A stretch of DNA of 64,000 nt from Thiotrichales bacterium (GCA_016936535.1 JAFGXP010000028.1:38403-102402), one strand, 5' to 3'. Shown: positions 18,018 to 27,853, counted from the stretch's first letter. The notes: generated from the letters alone by a model not told the origin. Program-made: numbers and translations.

Positions 18018-20285
18018 ATGAGTCGTACCTTAGAGAGTGCTCTAGATAAAGCCCTTACGGGCCCCGCTTTCGATAAGCGGATTAAGCGACGTAATCTGCG
18101 TGATTATCTCGCCAAGGTCGGTATTACCGTTGGTGGCTTAAGTGTCATCGGCGCTGTGCTATTGATCATGTTCTTTTTGTTCTATGTGGTATTGCCGTTG
18201 TTTGTGCCGGCACATATTGAGAAAGCCCAGCGTTTTGCACTGCCTGGCGGTGGCGAAGAAAAAACCCTCTATTACGGTATTGATGAATACCAAACTTCTG
18301 GCGCGCGTTTTACGCAATCGGGTCAAGTTTTTGGTTTTGATCTGGAAAAAGGGGTCGCCACCACAACGGAATCGCTGCCTCTAAATGGCGCTCAAATTAC
18401 CAGCTTTACCGTTATCAATGAACTTAAAAGTTTAATGGCATTTGGCCTCTCTAGCGGCGAACTGATTATCGCCAAATATGGTTATCAAATCAGTTATCCC
18501 GATAACGTTCGTACGATTACCCCAGAAATCACTTACCCTTTTGGTGAAACGCCGATTGCCTTGGCCGATGGTCCGCTTACGCATTTGAGTGTGCGTGAGT
18601 CGGATAGTGAGTTGCGGATGATTTATCAAACCGCTGGCAGTCGTCAGTTGCATGCGGTTTTGTTTAGCAAAATCGAATCGATGTTGAGTGACAGCATTAG
18701 CCTTGAAGAGGATCAGCGCAGCGAGATTACTCCAACGCAGCCCACTCAATGGTTAATGTTAGACAGTCTGGGGCGCAATCTTTACAGCGTGGATGCACAG
18801 GGGCGCGCAGATTATTTTGATTTAAGCGATCTCGCAAAACCAACCTTGATTGAAACGGTTTCTTTATTGGAAAAAGGGCAGCCTACGGTTGTGCGATTCT
18901 TGTTGGGTGACTACTCGATTATGGTTGGTAGCGACCAAGGTCAAGTGCGTCAGTGGTTCCCAGTTCGTCAGGGAGATAATCGCTTTAAGTTGCAGTTTAT
19001 TCGCGAATTTGAGGTCAGTAACCGTGCCATTACCTCAATTGCGATTGAAAAAGGGCGCAAAGGTTTTGCGGTTGGGGATGCCAAAGGGGAGTTTCACCTG
19101 TTGCACAGTACGGCGCATCGTTACCTAGGCAGTGACCAGACGGCTCAAGTTGCCATCAACGACATGGCTATGAGTCCTCGTTCAAATGGCGCGATTGTTG
19201 AGACCGCCAATGGCGAGTTGGTGCAGTATCGAATTGAAAACGAGCACCCAGATGTTTCTATGAGCAGTCTCTGGGGCAAGGTCTGGTATGAAGGTTATGA
19301 AGAACCAACCCACACCTGGCAATCTTCATCCGCTAGCTCAGATTTTGAACCAAAGTTTTCGCTTGCTCCCCTAACGTGGGGCACGATTAAAGCGGCGCTT
19401 TACTCTATGCTCTTTGCGGTGCCTATTGCGATTTTAGCCGCGATCTACACGGCATTTTTTATGGACAAGCAGACGCGTGCTTGGGTTAAACCATCCGTTG
19501 AGATGATTGAAGCCTTGCCAACGGTTATCTTGGGTTTCTTGGCGGGTTTGTGGCTAGCGCCTTACATGGAATCCAATCTTCCGGGGTTCTTTGCCATCTT
19601 TGTTGTGCTGCCAGTCGGGATTATTCTGTTTGGCTACGGTTGGACTAAATTACCTAAGCCGATTCGTCAGAAAGTATCGGTAGGGCGGCGCGCTGTTTTA
19701 ATGATTCCGGTGATCATTTTCCTCGCGTGGTTTGCTTTGCAGTTAAGTACGCCGCTGGAAAACACTTTCTTCAATGGCGATATGCGCCACTGGTTAACGC
19801 ATTCTGCTGGTATCGATTTCGACCAGCGTAATGCGATGGTTATCGGTTTTGCCATGGGCTTTGCCTTGATTCCGATTATTTTCTCGGTGGCAGAAGACGC
19901 CATTTACAGTGTGCCAAATTACTTGGTAAACGGCTCTCTCGCCTTAGGCGCTTCAGGTTGGCAAACCATGGTCGGTGTCGTGTTGCCGACCGCTTCTCCG
20001 GGGATTTTCTCGGCGATTATGCTTGGTTTTGGGCGGGGTGTCGGTGAAACAATGATTGTGCTGATGGCCTCGGGTAATACGCCTCTGATGAATGCCAATT
20101 TGTTTGAAGGGATGCGTACCCTTGCGGCAAACCTCGCGGTTGAAATGCCTGAAGCTGAGGTAGCCAGTTCGCATTATCGTTTGTTGTTCCTTTCCGGTTT
20201 AGTGTTGTTTATCTTTACCTTCTTCTTTAACACCCTTGCGGAAGTGGTTCGCCAACGCATGCGCCGTAAATACGGTTCACTATAA
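18018..20285 (+). CDS. pstC: Phosphate ABC transporter permease PstC, long form with inserted propeller-like domain
   Basis: Inner-membrane subunit of the high-affinity phosphate transporter. At 755 residues it is more than twice E. coli PstC (319). TM1 (about 27-60) is followed by some 380 extracytoplasmic residues with repeats such as GSDQGQVRQWF, VGDAKGEFHLL and VDAQGRADYFD, resembling WD40/beta-propeller blades. The MetI-like permease then begins near residue 460 (WGTIKAALYSMLFAVPIAI), with the EAA-type loop NGSLALGASGWQTMVGVVLP. Long PstC proteins are known in pseudomonads and relatives. ATG 18018 is preferred to the TTG at 18000. First gene of pstCAB-phoU-phoBR. Confidence 0.92.
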   Translation: MSRTLESALDKALTGPAFDKRIKRRNLRDYLAKVGITVGGLSVIGAVLLIMFFLFYVVLPLFVPAHIEKAQRFALPGGGEEKTLYYGIDEYQTSGARFTQSGQVFGFDLEKGVATTTESLPLNGAQITSFTVINELKSLMAFGLSSGELIIAKYGYQISYPDNVRTITPEITYPFGETPIALADGPLTHLSVRESDSELRMIYQTAGSRQLHAVLFSKIESMLSDSISLEEDQRSEITPTQPTQWLMLDSLGRNLYSVDAQGRADYFDLSDLAKPTLIETVSLLEKGQPTVVRFLLGDYSIMVGSDQGQVRQWFPVRQGDNRFKLQFIREFEVSNRAITSIAIEKGRKGFAVGDAKGEFHLLHSTAHRYLGSDQTAQVAINDMAMSPRSNGAIVETANGELVQYRIENEHPDVSMSSLWGKVWYEGYEEPTHTWQSSSASSDFEPKFSLAPLTWGTIKAALYSMLFAVPIAILAAIYTAFFMDKQTRAWVKPSVEMIEALPTVILGFLAGLWLAPYMESNLPGFFAIFVVLPVGIILFGYGWTKLPKPIRQKVSVGRRAVLMIPVIIFLAWFALQLSTPLENTFFNGDMRHWLTHSAGIDFDQRNAMVIGFAMGFALIPIIFSVAEDAIYSVPNYLVNGSLALGASGWQTMVGVVLPTASPGIFSAIMLGFGRGVGETMIVLMASGNTPLMNANLFEGMRTLAANLAVEMPEAEVASSHYRLLFLSGLVLFIFTFFFNTLAEVVRQRMRRKYGSL

Positions 20286-20297
20286 GGAGTCAATAGA

Positions 20298-21929
20298 ATG
20301 CGCGATTGGTTTAATAAGGGCGAACACTGGATCTGGCTGAGTTCAGCAATGGTCGCTTTGAGTGTGGTTTTGGTATTTGGCTTGTTTGCCATGATTTCGT
20401 ACAAAGGGATGGTGCATTTCTGGCCGCACCATGTCTATGAGTATCAAGTGAGTAATGGCCAGCAGCTTGAGCCAGTGGTTGGCGAATTGCGTGACGCCAA
20501 AATCAAAGAAGTGCCAAGCGATGCCGGCATGCAAGAGATTCCTCAGCTTTTGATTAAGATGGGTAACCGTGATGTGTATGGTATCGACTTCCGCTGGATT
20601 AGCAGTGATACCTTGGTAAGCACAGAGCCCAAGATTGCCGAGAATGCGGTAGTCATTGAGCGCTACGAGTACGGCAATGTTTACGGCTGGTATGACCGTT
20701 TTACCCTAGACGGAACAACGGTTCAAGATGCAGAGCTCGAGCAGCTTTTGCAACAGCAGGTTGCTAAGGGCAAGGCGTTATTTGATGAAATTCGTCAAAT
20801 TGAAAAATACGAAATTGGTGCTGTTAACTACAAGCTTGAGCAACTGCGTCTGGATGAGAAACGGTTAAAGGCGGAAGGTAAATGGAATGCAGAGCAAGAG
20901 CAAAGACTTGCGCAAAAACGCGATGAATTGAATGCTCAATTCCGTGAATTCCAGCAGCAGACACAAGTGCTTTATGAACAGCAAAAAACACTGGGTGAGC
21001 TAACGATGAAAATCAGCGGCGGTCAAACGCTGAAAGTGCCAGTGAAAAATATTGTCGATTACTGGCAGCCGAACGAGATGACGTTGCTCGATAAAACAGG
21101 CTTCTTTTTCCACGGCATTGGCCGCTTCTTAACCGAAGATCCGCGTGAAGCGAATACGGAGGGTGGTATTTTCCCAGCGATGATTGGCACCATCACTATG
21201 GTGCTGATTATGACGATTTTGGTGACGCCAATGGGGGTCATTGCAGCGATTTACATGCGTGAATACGCCAAAGATGGTCCGGTGTTGCGTGCGGTGCGGA
21301 TTTCAATCAACAACCTTGCTGGGGTGCCGTCAATTGTTTTCGGTATCTTTGGTTTGGGCTTTTTTGTCTATGTCCTCGGCGGCTCGATTGACGAGCTCTT
21401 TTATGGTTATGCTTTACCCAGTCCAACCTTTGGAACCCCAGGTTTGTTGTGGGCCTCTTTAACGATGGCCTTACTGACCTTACCGGTGGTGATTGTTTCT
21501 ACTGAAGAAGGCTTGTCGCGGATTCCACGTGCGCTGCGCGAAGGCGGTTTGGCTTTGGGGGCGACCAAGATTGAAGTGATTAGCAAAATTGTTCTGCCAA
21601 TGGCTTTGCCGGCGATGATGACCGGTCTGATTTTGGCGATTGCCCGTGCGGCAGGGGAAGTTGCTCCGTTAATGCTGGTCGGGGTGGTGAAGTTAGCGCC
21701 TGAGTTGCCTGTTGATTCGATTGCACCTTTTGTGCATCTGGATCGCAAATTCATGCATCTTGGTTTCCATATTTATGACGTCGGTTTTCAGAGCCCTAAC
21801 GTTGAAGCTTCTCAGCCGCTGGTGTATGCGACTTCTTTGCTGCTGGTGTTGATTATTGTGGGCTTAAATCTAGGCGCAATCTCGATTCGTAACCGCCTAC
21901 GTGAAAAATACAAGGCTTTAGAGCACTAA
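20298..21929 (+). CDS. pstA: Phosphate ABC transporter permease PstA, long form with coiled-coil insert
   Basis: Second permease of the Pst transporter, 543 residues against 296 in E. coli. After TM1 (about 13-35) comes an extracytoplasmic region with a charged, Gln/Glu-rich coiled coil (about 145-240: QQQVAKGKALFDEIRQIEKY onward). The permease core starts near residue 290 (IFPAMIGTITMVLIMTILVT) and has the EAA loop ALREGGLALGATKIEVISKIVLP and AIARAAGEVAPLM. The gene follows pstC by 12 bases with AAGGAG in the gap. The matching enlargement of PstC suggests the two extra domains work together outside the membrane. Confidence 0.93.
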   Translation: MRDWFNKGEHWIWLSSAMVALSVVLVFGLFAMISYKGMVHFWPHHVYEYQVSNGQQLEPVVGELRDAKIKEVPSDAGMQEIPQLLIKMGNRDVYGIDFRWISSDTLVSTEPKIAENAVVIERYEYGNVYGWYDRFTLDGTTVQDAELEQLLQQQVAKGKALFDEIRQIEKYEIGAVNYKLEQLRLDEKRLKAEGKWNAEQEQRLAQKRDELNAQFREFQQQTQVLYEQQKTLGELTMKISGGQTLKVPVKNIVDYWQPNEMTLLDKTGFFFHGIGRFLTEDPREANTEGGIFPAMIGTITMVLIMTILVTPMGVIAAIYMREYAKDGPVLRAVRISINNLAGVPSIVFGIFGLGFFVYVLGGSIDELFYGYALPSPTFGTPGLLWASLTMALLTLPVVIVSTEEGLSRIPRALREGGLALGATKIEVISKIVLPMALPAMMTGLILAIARAAGEVAPLMLVGVVKLAPELPVDSIAPFVHLDRKFMHLGFHIYDVGFQSPNVEASQPLVYATSLLLVLIIVGLNLGAISIRNRLREKYKALEH

Positions 21930-21984
21930 GTTTAAAAAATTTCGGTTTTTCGGCGCCCTAAGGTGCCAACAAAGGGTTTGAACC

Positions 21985-22803
21985 ATGAGTGAAAAGAATT
22001 TAACCATTGCAATGAATCACGAAAATCGCAACCTGCGTTTAGCCGACGAAAAGGTCGCGATTAATGTCAAAGATTGGAATCTCTACTACGGGCAAAAACA
22101 GGCATTGAAAAGCGTTTCGATGCAGTTGCCTGAAAATCGGGTAACGGCGTTTATCGGGCCATCGGGCTGCGGTAAATCAACGCTGTTACGTTGTTTTAAT
22201 CGCATGAATGATTTAATTGATATTGTGCGCGTTGAAGGCGAAATGACCTTGCACGGTGATGATATGTACGCCAAGCACATGGATGTGGCGGCTTTGCGTC
22301 GTCGCGTTGGCATGGTATTCCAAAAGCCGAACCCTTTTCCTAAGTCGATTTACGAAAACGTCTGCTACGGCTTGCGTTTGCAAGGGGTGCGAGATAAACA
22401 AGTCCTCGACGAGGCGGTTGAGTGGGCGCTGCGTGGGGCCGGCTTATGGGAAGAAGCGAAGGATCGTTTGCATGACAATGCTCTAGGGTTGTCTGGTGGT
22501 CAACAGCAACGTCTTTGTATTGCGCGTGCGATTGCCATCAAACCTGAGGTGCTGTTGTTGGATGAGCCGACTTCGGCTCTTGACCCGATTTCGACACTGG
22601 CGATTGAAGAATTGATTTTTGAATTAAAGAAAGATTTTACGATTTTGATTGTGACGCACAATATGCAGCAGGCGGCGCGGGTTTCCGATTACACCGCTTT
22701 TATGTATATGGGTGAATTGATTGAATATACCGACACCGATTCCCTGTTTACCAACCCGCAGGTGAAGCGTACCGAAGACTATATTACTGGCCGCTACGGC
22801 TAA
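21985..22803 (+). CDS. pstB: Phosphate ABC transporter ATP-binding protein PstB
   Basis: ATPase of the Pst transporter. The 272-residue protein carries Walker [10 protein letters not shown] (58-66), the Q-loop [19 protein letters not shown], the ABC signature LSGGQQQRL, Walker [14 protein letters not shown] and the H-loop VTHN, followed by the PstB-typical end DYITGRYG. It has an N-terminal extension of about 25 residues ([16 protein letters not shown]). It lies 55 bases after pstA, the largest gap in this operon. Confidence 0.97.
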   Translation: MSEKNLTIAMNHENRNLRLADEKVAINVKDWNLYYGQKQALKSVSMQLPENRVTAFIGPSGCGKSTLLRCFNRMNDLIDIVRVEGEMTLHGDDMYAKHMDVAALRRRVGMVFQKPNPFPKSIYENVCYGLRLQGVRDKQVLDEAVEWALRGAGLWEEAKDRLHDNALGLSGGQQQRLCIARAIAIKPEVLLLDEPTSALDPISTLAIEELIFELKKDFTILIVTHNMQQAARVSDYTAFMYMGELIEYTDTDSLFTNPQVKRTEDYITGRYG

Positions 22804-22824
22804 TTTGAGCGGGAGGAGAAAACG

Positions 22825-23562
22825 ATGAACCGTGATGAATTTAATACCCATATTTCTGGGCAGCTCAATCGCAATTTAGAAGCCCTTTTTAATCAGGTTT
22901 TGGAAATGGGCGGTCTGGTTGAACAGCAGCTTAACGATTTAAATCGTGCGCTGGAGAACAACGATTATGCGCTTGCGCACAGTGCCATGTTGCTTGATAA
23001 AACCATCAACAAAGAAGAGATCGAAATTGATCGCTTGTGTGCCAATGTTTTGGCGCGTCAGCAACCCACGGCCTCAGATTTACGATTGATCGTCATGGCC
23101 ATTCGAGTGGCGATTGATTTGGAGCGCATGGGCGATGAGGCAGTCAAAATTGCGAAATTAGCCATGGAGCAATGTTCCACAAACCGCGACTGTACCCAGA
23201 TGCCCGCCTACGGTTATTTACGTCAGTTGATGCAAGCTAGCAGCGAAATGATTCAAAAGTCACTTAACGGCTTCTCGCGCCTGGACATCAGCGATGTTAT
23301 GAGCGTTTATCGTGAAGAAGAGCAGATGGATGAGGTGCTCAAACAAGCAATGGCGGCCATTCAGCAGGAATTGCTTGCTGCCGACAGTGCCGATAAGGTA
23401 GATTTGCAGGTTCGGATGTTAATGGCAGTCCGCGCTGCAGAGCGTATTACTGACCATGCCCTCAATATTGGCGAAAGTGTCGTCTATTTGGTAAAAGGCA
23501 AAGACATTCGTGATCTGGATGAAGAGGCGATGCGCCAGTTATTAGAAGACAACGCGCGCTAA
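22825..23562 (+). CDS. phoU: Phosphate-specific transport system accessory protein PhoU
   Basis: Negative regulator that links PstSCAB to PhoR so that PhoB stays inactive when phosphate is high. The 245-residue all-helical protein has the tandem PhoU repeats with the metal-binding ExxxD pattern (DLERMGDEAVKIAKLA; ERITDHALNIGESVVYLVKG). GGGAGGAG lies just before the ATG. Position after pstB and before phoBR fits the role. Confidence 0.96.
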   Translation: MNRDEFNTHISGQLNRNLEALFNQVLEMGGLVEQQLNDLNRALENNDYALAHSAMLLDKTINKEEIEIDRLCANVLARQQPTASDLRLIVMAIRVAIDLERMGDEAVKIAKLAMEQCSTNRDCTQMPAYGYLRQLMQASSEMIQKSLNGFSRLDISDVMSVYREEEQMDEVLKQAMAAIQQELLAADSADKVDLQVRMLMAVRAAERITDHALNIGESVVYLVKGKDIRDLDEEAMRQLLEDNAR

Positions 23563-23583
23563 TGCAATGCTTGGAGTAAACCG

Positions 23584-24285
23584 TTGAGTCAAAAAACCAT
23601 ACTGATTGTCGAAGATGAAGCCGCCATTCGCGATATGCTCAAATTCACCCTGACCGCTTCCGGTTTTTGGGTGGAAGAGGCGGATAATGCCGAACAGGGA
23701 ATGCGGTTGGCGTTGGAAAAAAATCCAGATCTGATTCTTTTGGATTGGATGCTGCCGGGCATCTCCGGGGTCAGCATGGCGCAGAAAATGCGCCAAAATG
23801 AAAAAACCCAAGCCTTGCCAATTATTATGCTCACGGCCCGCGGTGAGGAAGAGGCTCAGGTACAAGGATTTGAAGCGGGGGTGGATGACTATGTAGTCAA
23901 ACCCTTCTCGCCTCGTGCTTTGGTGGCTCGGGTCAACGCTCTGCTGCGTCGTCAGCATGGCACTCAAGGGGCCAGTGACGGCCAGCAATTGATTGCCGGT
24001 CGTATGTGTTTGGACCTGGAAAGCCATCGCTTCTATGTGGATGGTGAAGAGCTAAAATTAGGGCCAACCGAATTCAAGCTGGTGCAGTTTTTTATTTCGC
24101 ATCCAAACCGAGTTTTTTCCCGCGCGCAGCTGTTAGATCAGGTTTGGGGGTTGAATGTGGTGGTTGAAGAGCGCACCGTCGATGTGCATATTCGCCGTTT
24201 GCGCAAGCTGTTGGAGCCGATTCAAATCGATCATTACATTCAAACCATTCGTGGCGCAGGCTATCGATTCTCGGTAGAGGATTAA
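23584..24285 (+). CDS. phoB: Phosphate regulon response regulator PhoB
   Basis: OmpR-family regulator binding Pho boxes. The 233-residue protein has a receiver with acidic E10/D11, phospho-acceptor D54 (LLDWMLPG), T84 and K106 (VVKPF), then a winged-helix DNA-binding domain (LGPTEFKLVQFFISHPNRVFSR; ERTVDVHIRRLRKLLE; TIRGAGYRF). The start codon is TTG, supported by GGAG at 23573-23576 with a 7-base spacer and the family N-terminus KTILIVEDE. The likely targets include the Pho boxes seen upstream of pstC and pstS. Confidence 0.96.
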   Translation: MSQKTILIVEDEAAIRDMLKFTLTASGFWVEEADNAEQGMRLALEKNPDLILLDWMLPGISGVSMAQKMRQNEKTQALPIIMLTARGEEEAQVQGFEAGVDDYVVKPFSPRALVARVNALLRRQHGTQGASDGQQLIAGRMCLDLESHRFYVDGEELKLGPTEFKLVQFFISHPNRVFSRAQLLDQVWGLNVVVEERTVDVHIRRLRKLLEPIQIDHYIQTIRGAGYRFSVED

Positions 24286-24289
24286 CCGC

Positions 24290-25591
24290 TTGCTTTCGAA
24301 CGGTGTTAAGCGTGAACTCACGTGGATTGTTGGAGCACTCTCTCTCGCGCTGGTATTTGCCTGGCTAACCGGCTGGTGGTACTTAACCACCGCCGGTTTT
24401 TTTATTTTTTATTTGGTACGTCAACTCTGGAGCGTGCAACGCTTTGAACAATGGATTCAAGGAGCCAGTATCGAAGCGCACCCTCCGCAAACCGGTCTGT
24501 GGAGCGAAATTTCCTACCAAGTTTCCAAACGCCAGCGCGCCCTTGAAAAACACGCTGACTTAAACTTTTACAAATCGGAGCAGTTTAAAGCCGCATCCAT
24601 GCTCCTGCCCTCGGCGGTTGTGTCAATTGACCAAAACAACTACATTGAATGGCTTAACGAGCCGGCCACCAAACTGCTTGGACTTATGCGTCAAGATGTT
24701 GGGCATCGTATCGAAGCTGTCATTCGCCATCCGGATTTCTTAGAGTATTACAAAAGCGCGAAATTTCAGCGCTCCATTACCCTAAGCATGAACCATGCAC
24801 GCTATCTGCAAATTAAGATCATTCCTTACTTTGAAAATCATCGCTTATTAATCGCCACTGATATCACCGAGCTTTATCAATTGGCACAAATTCGTCGGGA
24901 CTTTGTGGCCAATGCTTCGCATGAACTGCGCACCCCGCTAACGGTTTTGCACGGCTACTTGGAGTTAATGAGCGATCTGCCGCACGATCCGCAATGGGAC
25001 GGCCCCTTGGAGCATATGCACAATCAAACCGTGCGTATGCGAGCGATTATCGAAGATTTACTCACCTTATCGGCGATTGAAGCCGGTTCCATTACCGCTA
25101 AGCAGCAAAAGGTTGCGGTGCCAGAAATGCTGGCTCAATTGCAAATTGAAATCGCCCAACTGGCTGGCGCACAACATCAACTGTTTTTTGAAGTGGACAG
25201 CCATCTGTGCATTCAAGGCGTCAGTGAGGCGATAAAGAGCGTTTTTATGAACCTACTGTCTAATGCGGTGCGCTATTCACCGGATGGAGGTGAAATACGG
25301 GTACGTTGGTATGCTGACGCCAAGGGAGCACACTTTTGTGTCAGCGACCAAGGGCTGGGCATTGCACCCGAGCACATTCCCCGTCTTACTGAACGCTTTT
25401 ATCGGATCGATAAAGACCGGTCACGCGTCACCGGTGGAACCGGTTTAGGTTTGGCGATTGTCAAACACGTACTCGATAAGCACGACTCTGCGTTAAAAGT
25501 CACCAGCACACCGGGTAAAGGCAGCACCTTCAGCTGTCGCTTTCACCCAGACCGCATAGTGCAATGTGAAAATGAATTCGACGTGGACTGA
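24290..25591 (+). CDS. phoR: Phosphate regulon sensor histidine kinase PhoR
   Basis: Membrane kinase and phosphatase of PhoB. The 433-residue protein has two N-terminal TM helices (about 12-44), a linker, a PAS domain (about 100-190), HisKA with H211 in VANASHELRTPLTV, and HATPase motifs (NLLSNAVRYSPDGG, DQGLGI, GGTGLGLAIVKHV). The start is probably TTG, 4 bases after the phoB stop with GAGG 9 bases upstream. There is no sizeable periplasmic loop, typical for PhoR, which senses through Pst/PhoU. No terminator is evident behind it. Confidence 0.94.
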   Translation: MLSNGVKRELTWIVGALSLALVFAWLTGWWYLTTAGFFIFYLVRQLWSVQRFEQWIQGASIEAHPPQTGLWSEISYQVSKRQRALEKHADLNFYKSEQFKAASMLLPSAVVSIDQNNYIEWLNEPATKLLGLMRQDVGHRIEAVIRHPDFLEYYKSAKFQRSITLSMNHARYLQIKIIPYFENHRLLIATDITELYQLAQIRRDFVANASHELRTPLTVLHGYLELMSDLPHDPQWDGPLEHMHNQTVRMRAIIEDLLTLSAIEAGSITAKQQKVAVPEMLAQLQIEIAQLAGAQHQLFFEVDSHLCIQGVSEAIKSVFMNLLSNAVRYSPDGGEIRVRWYADAKGAHFCVSDQGLGIAPEHIPRLTERFYRIDKDRSRVTGGTGLGLAIVKHVLDKHDSALKVTSTPGKGSTFSCRFHPDRIVQCENEFDVD

Positions 25592-25997
25592 TTTCCTGGC
25601 AGCAAACGCAATACTTAACATTGAGTTTGCGCGCCAAAGTACCGTCATCGCTTCAAACTTCTAAACCGTAAATCGCTTCACTAAGGCGGATTATTCTTGA
25701 GCATTTAAAATGGGAATCGCATTTGAATGAGCAAATGCAGAAATTGTATTTTTTGATGAGCGGGTTTTTGAGAATCAGCAATCCGCATTCTGGTTTTTTC
25801 ATGCGATTTGCAGAACGCCGATTTCCCAATATTCTAATGTCTCGGCTTGCTTTGACGGCATCTTCAAAACGACAAATGAGAAGCCTAAGAACGCTTTGCC
25901 TTCTCAAGGCGCTGCCGGTTTTTGTCAGGTCTATACATGACAAAAACAGCGGCTTTGCTCTATGTTTTCTTAAGTGCGACGTTTTTGAAGGGTGGAT
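25592..25997. other. Gene-free gap between convergent phoR and pit
   Basis: 406 bases without a credible gene. Short overlapping frames on both strands have no Shine-Dalgarno and no recognisable product. The only clear structure is the inverted repeat at 25918-25947. Confidence 0.6.
25918..25947. repeat. Perfect 10-bp inverted repeat, 10-base spacer
   Basis: GTTTTTGTCA (25918-25927) and TGACAAAAAC (25938-25947) flank GGTCTATACA. It lies 50 bases beyond the pit stop. It could form the 3' hairpin of the pit transcript or be a protein-binding dyad; no T-run follows on either strand. Confidence 0.6.
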
Positions 25998-27572
25998 TTA
26001 AGCAGGTAGCATCATGCCACGAATGGCGAAGAAGAACAGTGCGGCTAGAATCGCCGAGGCTGGGACGGTGATAATCCACGCGGCAACAATTCTTAAAAAT
26101 GCAGAGCGTTTGACCAGCTCTTTTTGATAGACCTTATTGAGTGACTTACGCTCTTTTTTGGTTAATCCAAGCTCTTCTTTCATGGCTTTAAGTTCGGCCA
26201 GCATCTGCTTCTTTTCACCGACCGAGGCTTTTGAGAAGCGGTCTATAAACAGATTTAATTCGTGGTCATTTTCGCCCTGGTGATGATCTTTAATTTCTTG
26301 CACGGCTTGGGCGTAGTTACGTTTTAGATATTCTCGTAGAAAACCTACACCAAACACGGCACCGACCGCAATATGGGTTGAGCTGACTGGCAGGCCAAAT
26401 TGCGAGGCGACAATTACAGTGATTGCGGCAGCCATGGCAATGGCAAAAGCGCGCATTTGATCCAGTTCGGTGATTTCGGAACCAACGGTTCGAATCAATT
26501 TTGGACCAAAGAGCATTAAACCTAACGAGATTCCGATGGCACCAATAACCATAATCCATAATGGGATTTCGGCTTTCGTGGTAATTTCATGGGATTGCAG
26601 GGCGTCATTAATTGCCGCAAGGGGGCCAACTGCGTTGGCGACATCATTGGCTCCGTGGGCAAAACTCAACAGCGCAGCGGCAAAAATCAGCGGCATAATA
26701 AATAACTGATTTACACTGGCTTTGCTGTTTGGTAAGTATTGCGCCTGACGTTTCACTGCGGGTTTGACGATGAGATAAGTTAGTGCGGCAATCGCCAGAC
26801 CGATAAGGGTGGCGGTCAGAAAATCGGTTTTCCAGACCTTATTTAGGCCTTTCAAAATTAAATAAGTCGAGAAGGCCCACGCCATAACCGCAACCAATAA
26901 GGGTAAGGTTTTTTGTGCGGCGCCAATCATGTCGGCTTTGTAGGTAATGGAGTGCTTAATCCACATTAAAAAGCCGGCGGCAATCAGACCGCCAATGACT
27001 GGCGAAATGACCCAGCTTGCGGCAATCGCACTCATTTGATCCCAGTTGGCAACATTCCAGCCTGCGGCGGCAATCCCAGCGCCTAAAACTCCACCAACAA
27101 TCGAATGGGTGGTAGAGACGGGGGCGCCAACGGCGGTCGCTAAATTGAGCCATACTGCACCGGCCAGCAGCGCGGCCATCATCAACCAAATAAAGGTGTC
27201 GGCGTTATCAATCAGTTGTGGATCAATAATACCTTTGCTGATGGTGTTGATAACTTCACCACCGGCAATCAGAGCGCCGGCTGATTCAAAAATCGCTGCA
27301 ATAATAATGGCGCCAGTCATAGTTAGGGCTTTGGAGCCGACGGCCGGGCCAACATTGTTGGCCACATCATTGGCACCGATGTTGATAGCCATGTAACCGC
27401 CAATCATGGCCGCAATAATTAATTCAACGCTGACTGTGCCGGTACCGACTTGCAGGTTAGCGGTAAAAAGAATAATCAGAACAATGAAGAGAAGAGCGGT
27501 GCCGAAACGAAACATTTCTTTGCGACTTTTGCTCGTCGCGTTTTCCAAGTCATTGATATTGCGAAAATCCAT
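25998..27572 (-). CDS. pit: Inorganic phosphate transporter, PiT family
   Basis: Cation-coupled low-affinity phosphate (metal-phosphate) transporter in the inner membrane. The protein, about 524 residues, contains both PiT signature repeats, GANDVANNVGPAVGSKALT and GANDVANAVGPLAAI, inside a 10-12 TM fold, and a charged cytoplasmic stretch near residues 405-490 (IDRFSKASVGEKKQMLAELK). I chose ATG 27570-27572; the frame stays open upstream for 22 more residues. No DUF47/PitR partner is adjacent. It sits inverted between phoR and pstS. Confidence 0.9.
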   Translation of the reverse strand: MDFRNINDLENATSKSRKEMFRFGTALLFIVLIILFTANLQVGTGTVSVELIIAAMIGGYMAINIGANDVANNVGPAVGSKALTMTGAIIIAAIFESAGALIAGGEVINTISKGIIDPQLIDNADTFIWLMMAALLAGAVWLNLATAVGAPVSTTHSIVGGVLGAGIAAAGWNVANWDQMSAIAASWVISPVIGGLIAAGFLMWIKHSITYKADMIGAAQKTLPLLVAVMAWAFSTYLILKGLNKVWKTDFLTATLIGLAIAALTYLIVKPAVKRQAQYLPNSKASVNQLFIMPLIFAAALLSFAHGANDVANAVGPLAAINDALQSHEITTKAEIPLWIMVIGAIGISLGLMLFGPKLIRTVGSEITELDQMRAFAIAMAAAITVIVASQFGLPVSSTHIAVGAVFGVGFLREYLKRNYAQAVQEIKDHHQGENDHELNLFIDRFSKASVGEKKQMLAELKAMKEELGLTKKERKSLNKVYQKELVKRSAFLRIVAAWIITVPASAILAALFFFAIRGMMLPA

Positions 27573-27751
27573 CTTGTCATCCGAGTTTACGGTTTCTAAT
27601 GGGGTGAATTGTATAGAAATTTGCCTGAGCTGCACCAAAATATTACAAAAAATTGACGGCTTTATCTGAGCTGCTCAGCCGCTAAACGCCGGCACTGTCG
27701 CATTAAATCGTCATTTTAGCTAACTTTAGCGGTAAGCGCATTTGGCGGCGC

Positions 27752-27807
27752 TTGTCATCGCAATGTCATATTAGTGTCAAAAGGCTTTTACAGAGGCTCC
27801 CTATAAT
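27752..27807 (+). promoter_or_regulatory. Triple Pho box and -10 element of pstS
   Basis: TTGTCAT (27752), ATGTCAT (27763) and GTGTCAA (27774) are three PhoB 7-mers at exact 11-base intervals. A perfect TATAAT follows at 27802-27807 and the pstS ATG is at 27854. This is a strong PhoB-activated promoter. Confidence 0.82.
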
Positions 27808-27853
27808 CTGAGCCTGTCTTATTCATGTTCACATCCAAATCTTGGAGTCTCTA

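Noticed and set aside
25653..26001. Two overlapping short frames on opposite strands in the phoR-pit gap
   Set aside because: No Shine-Dalgarno, no family resemblance, and mutually overlapping; treated as noncoding.
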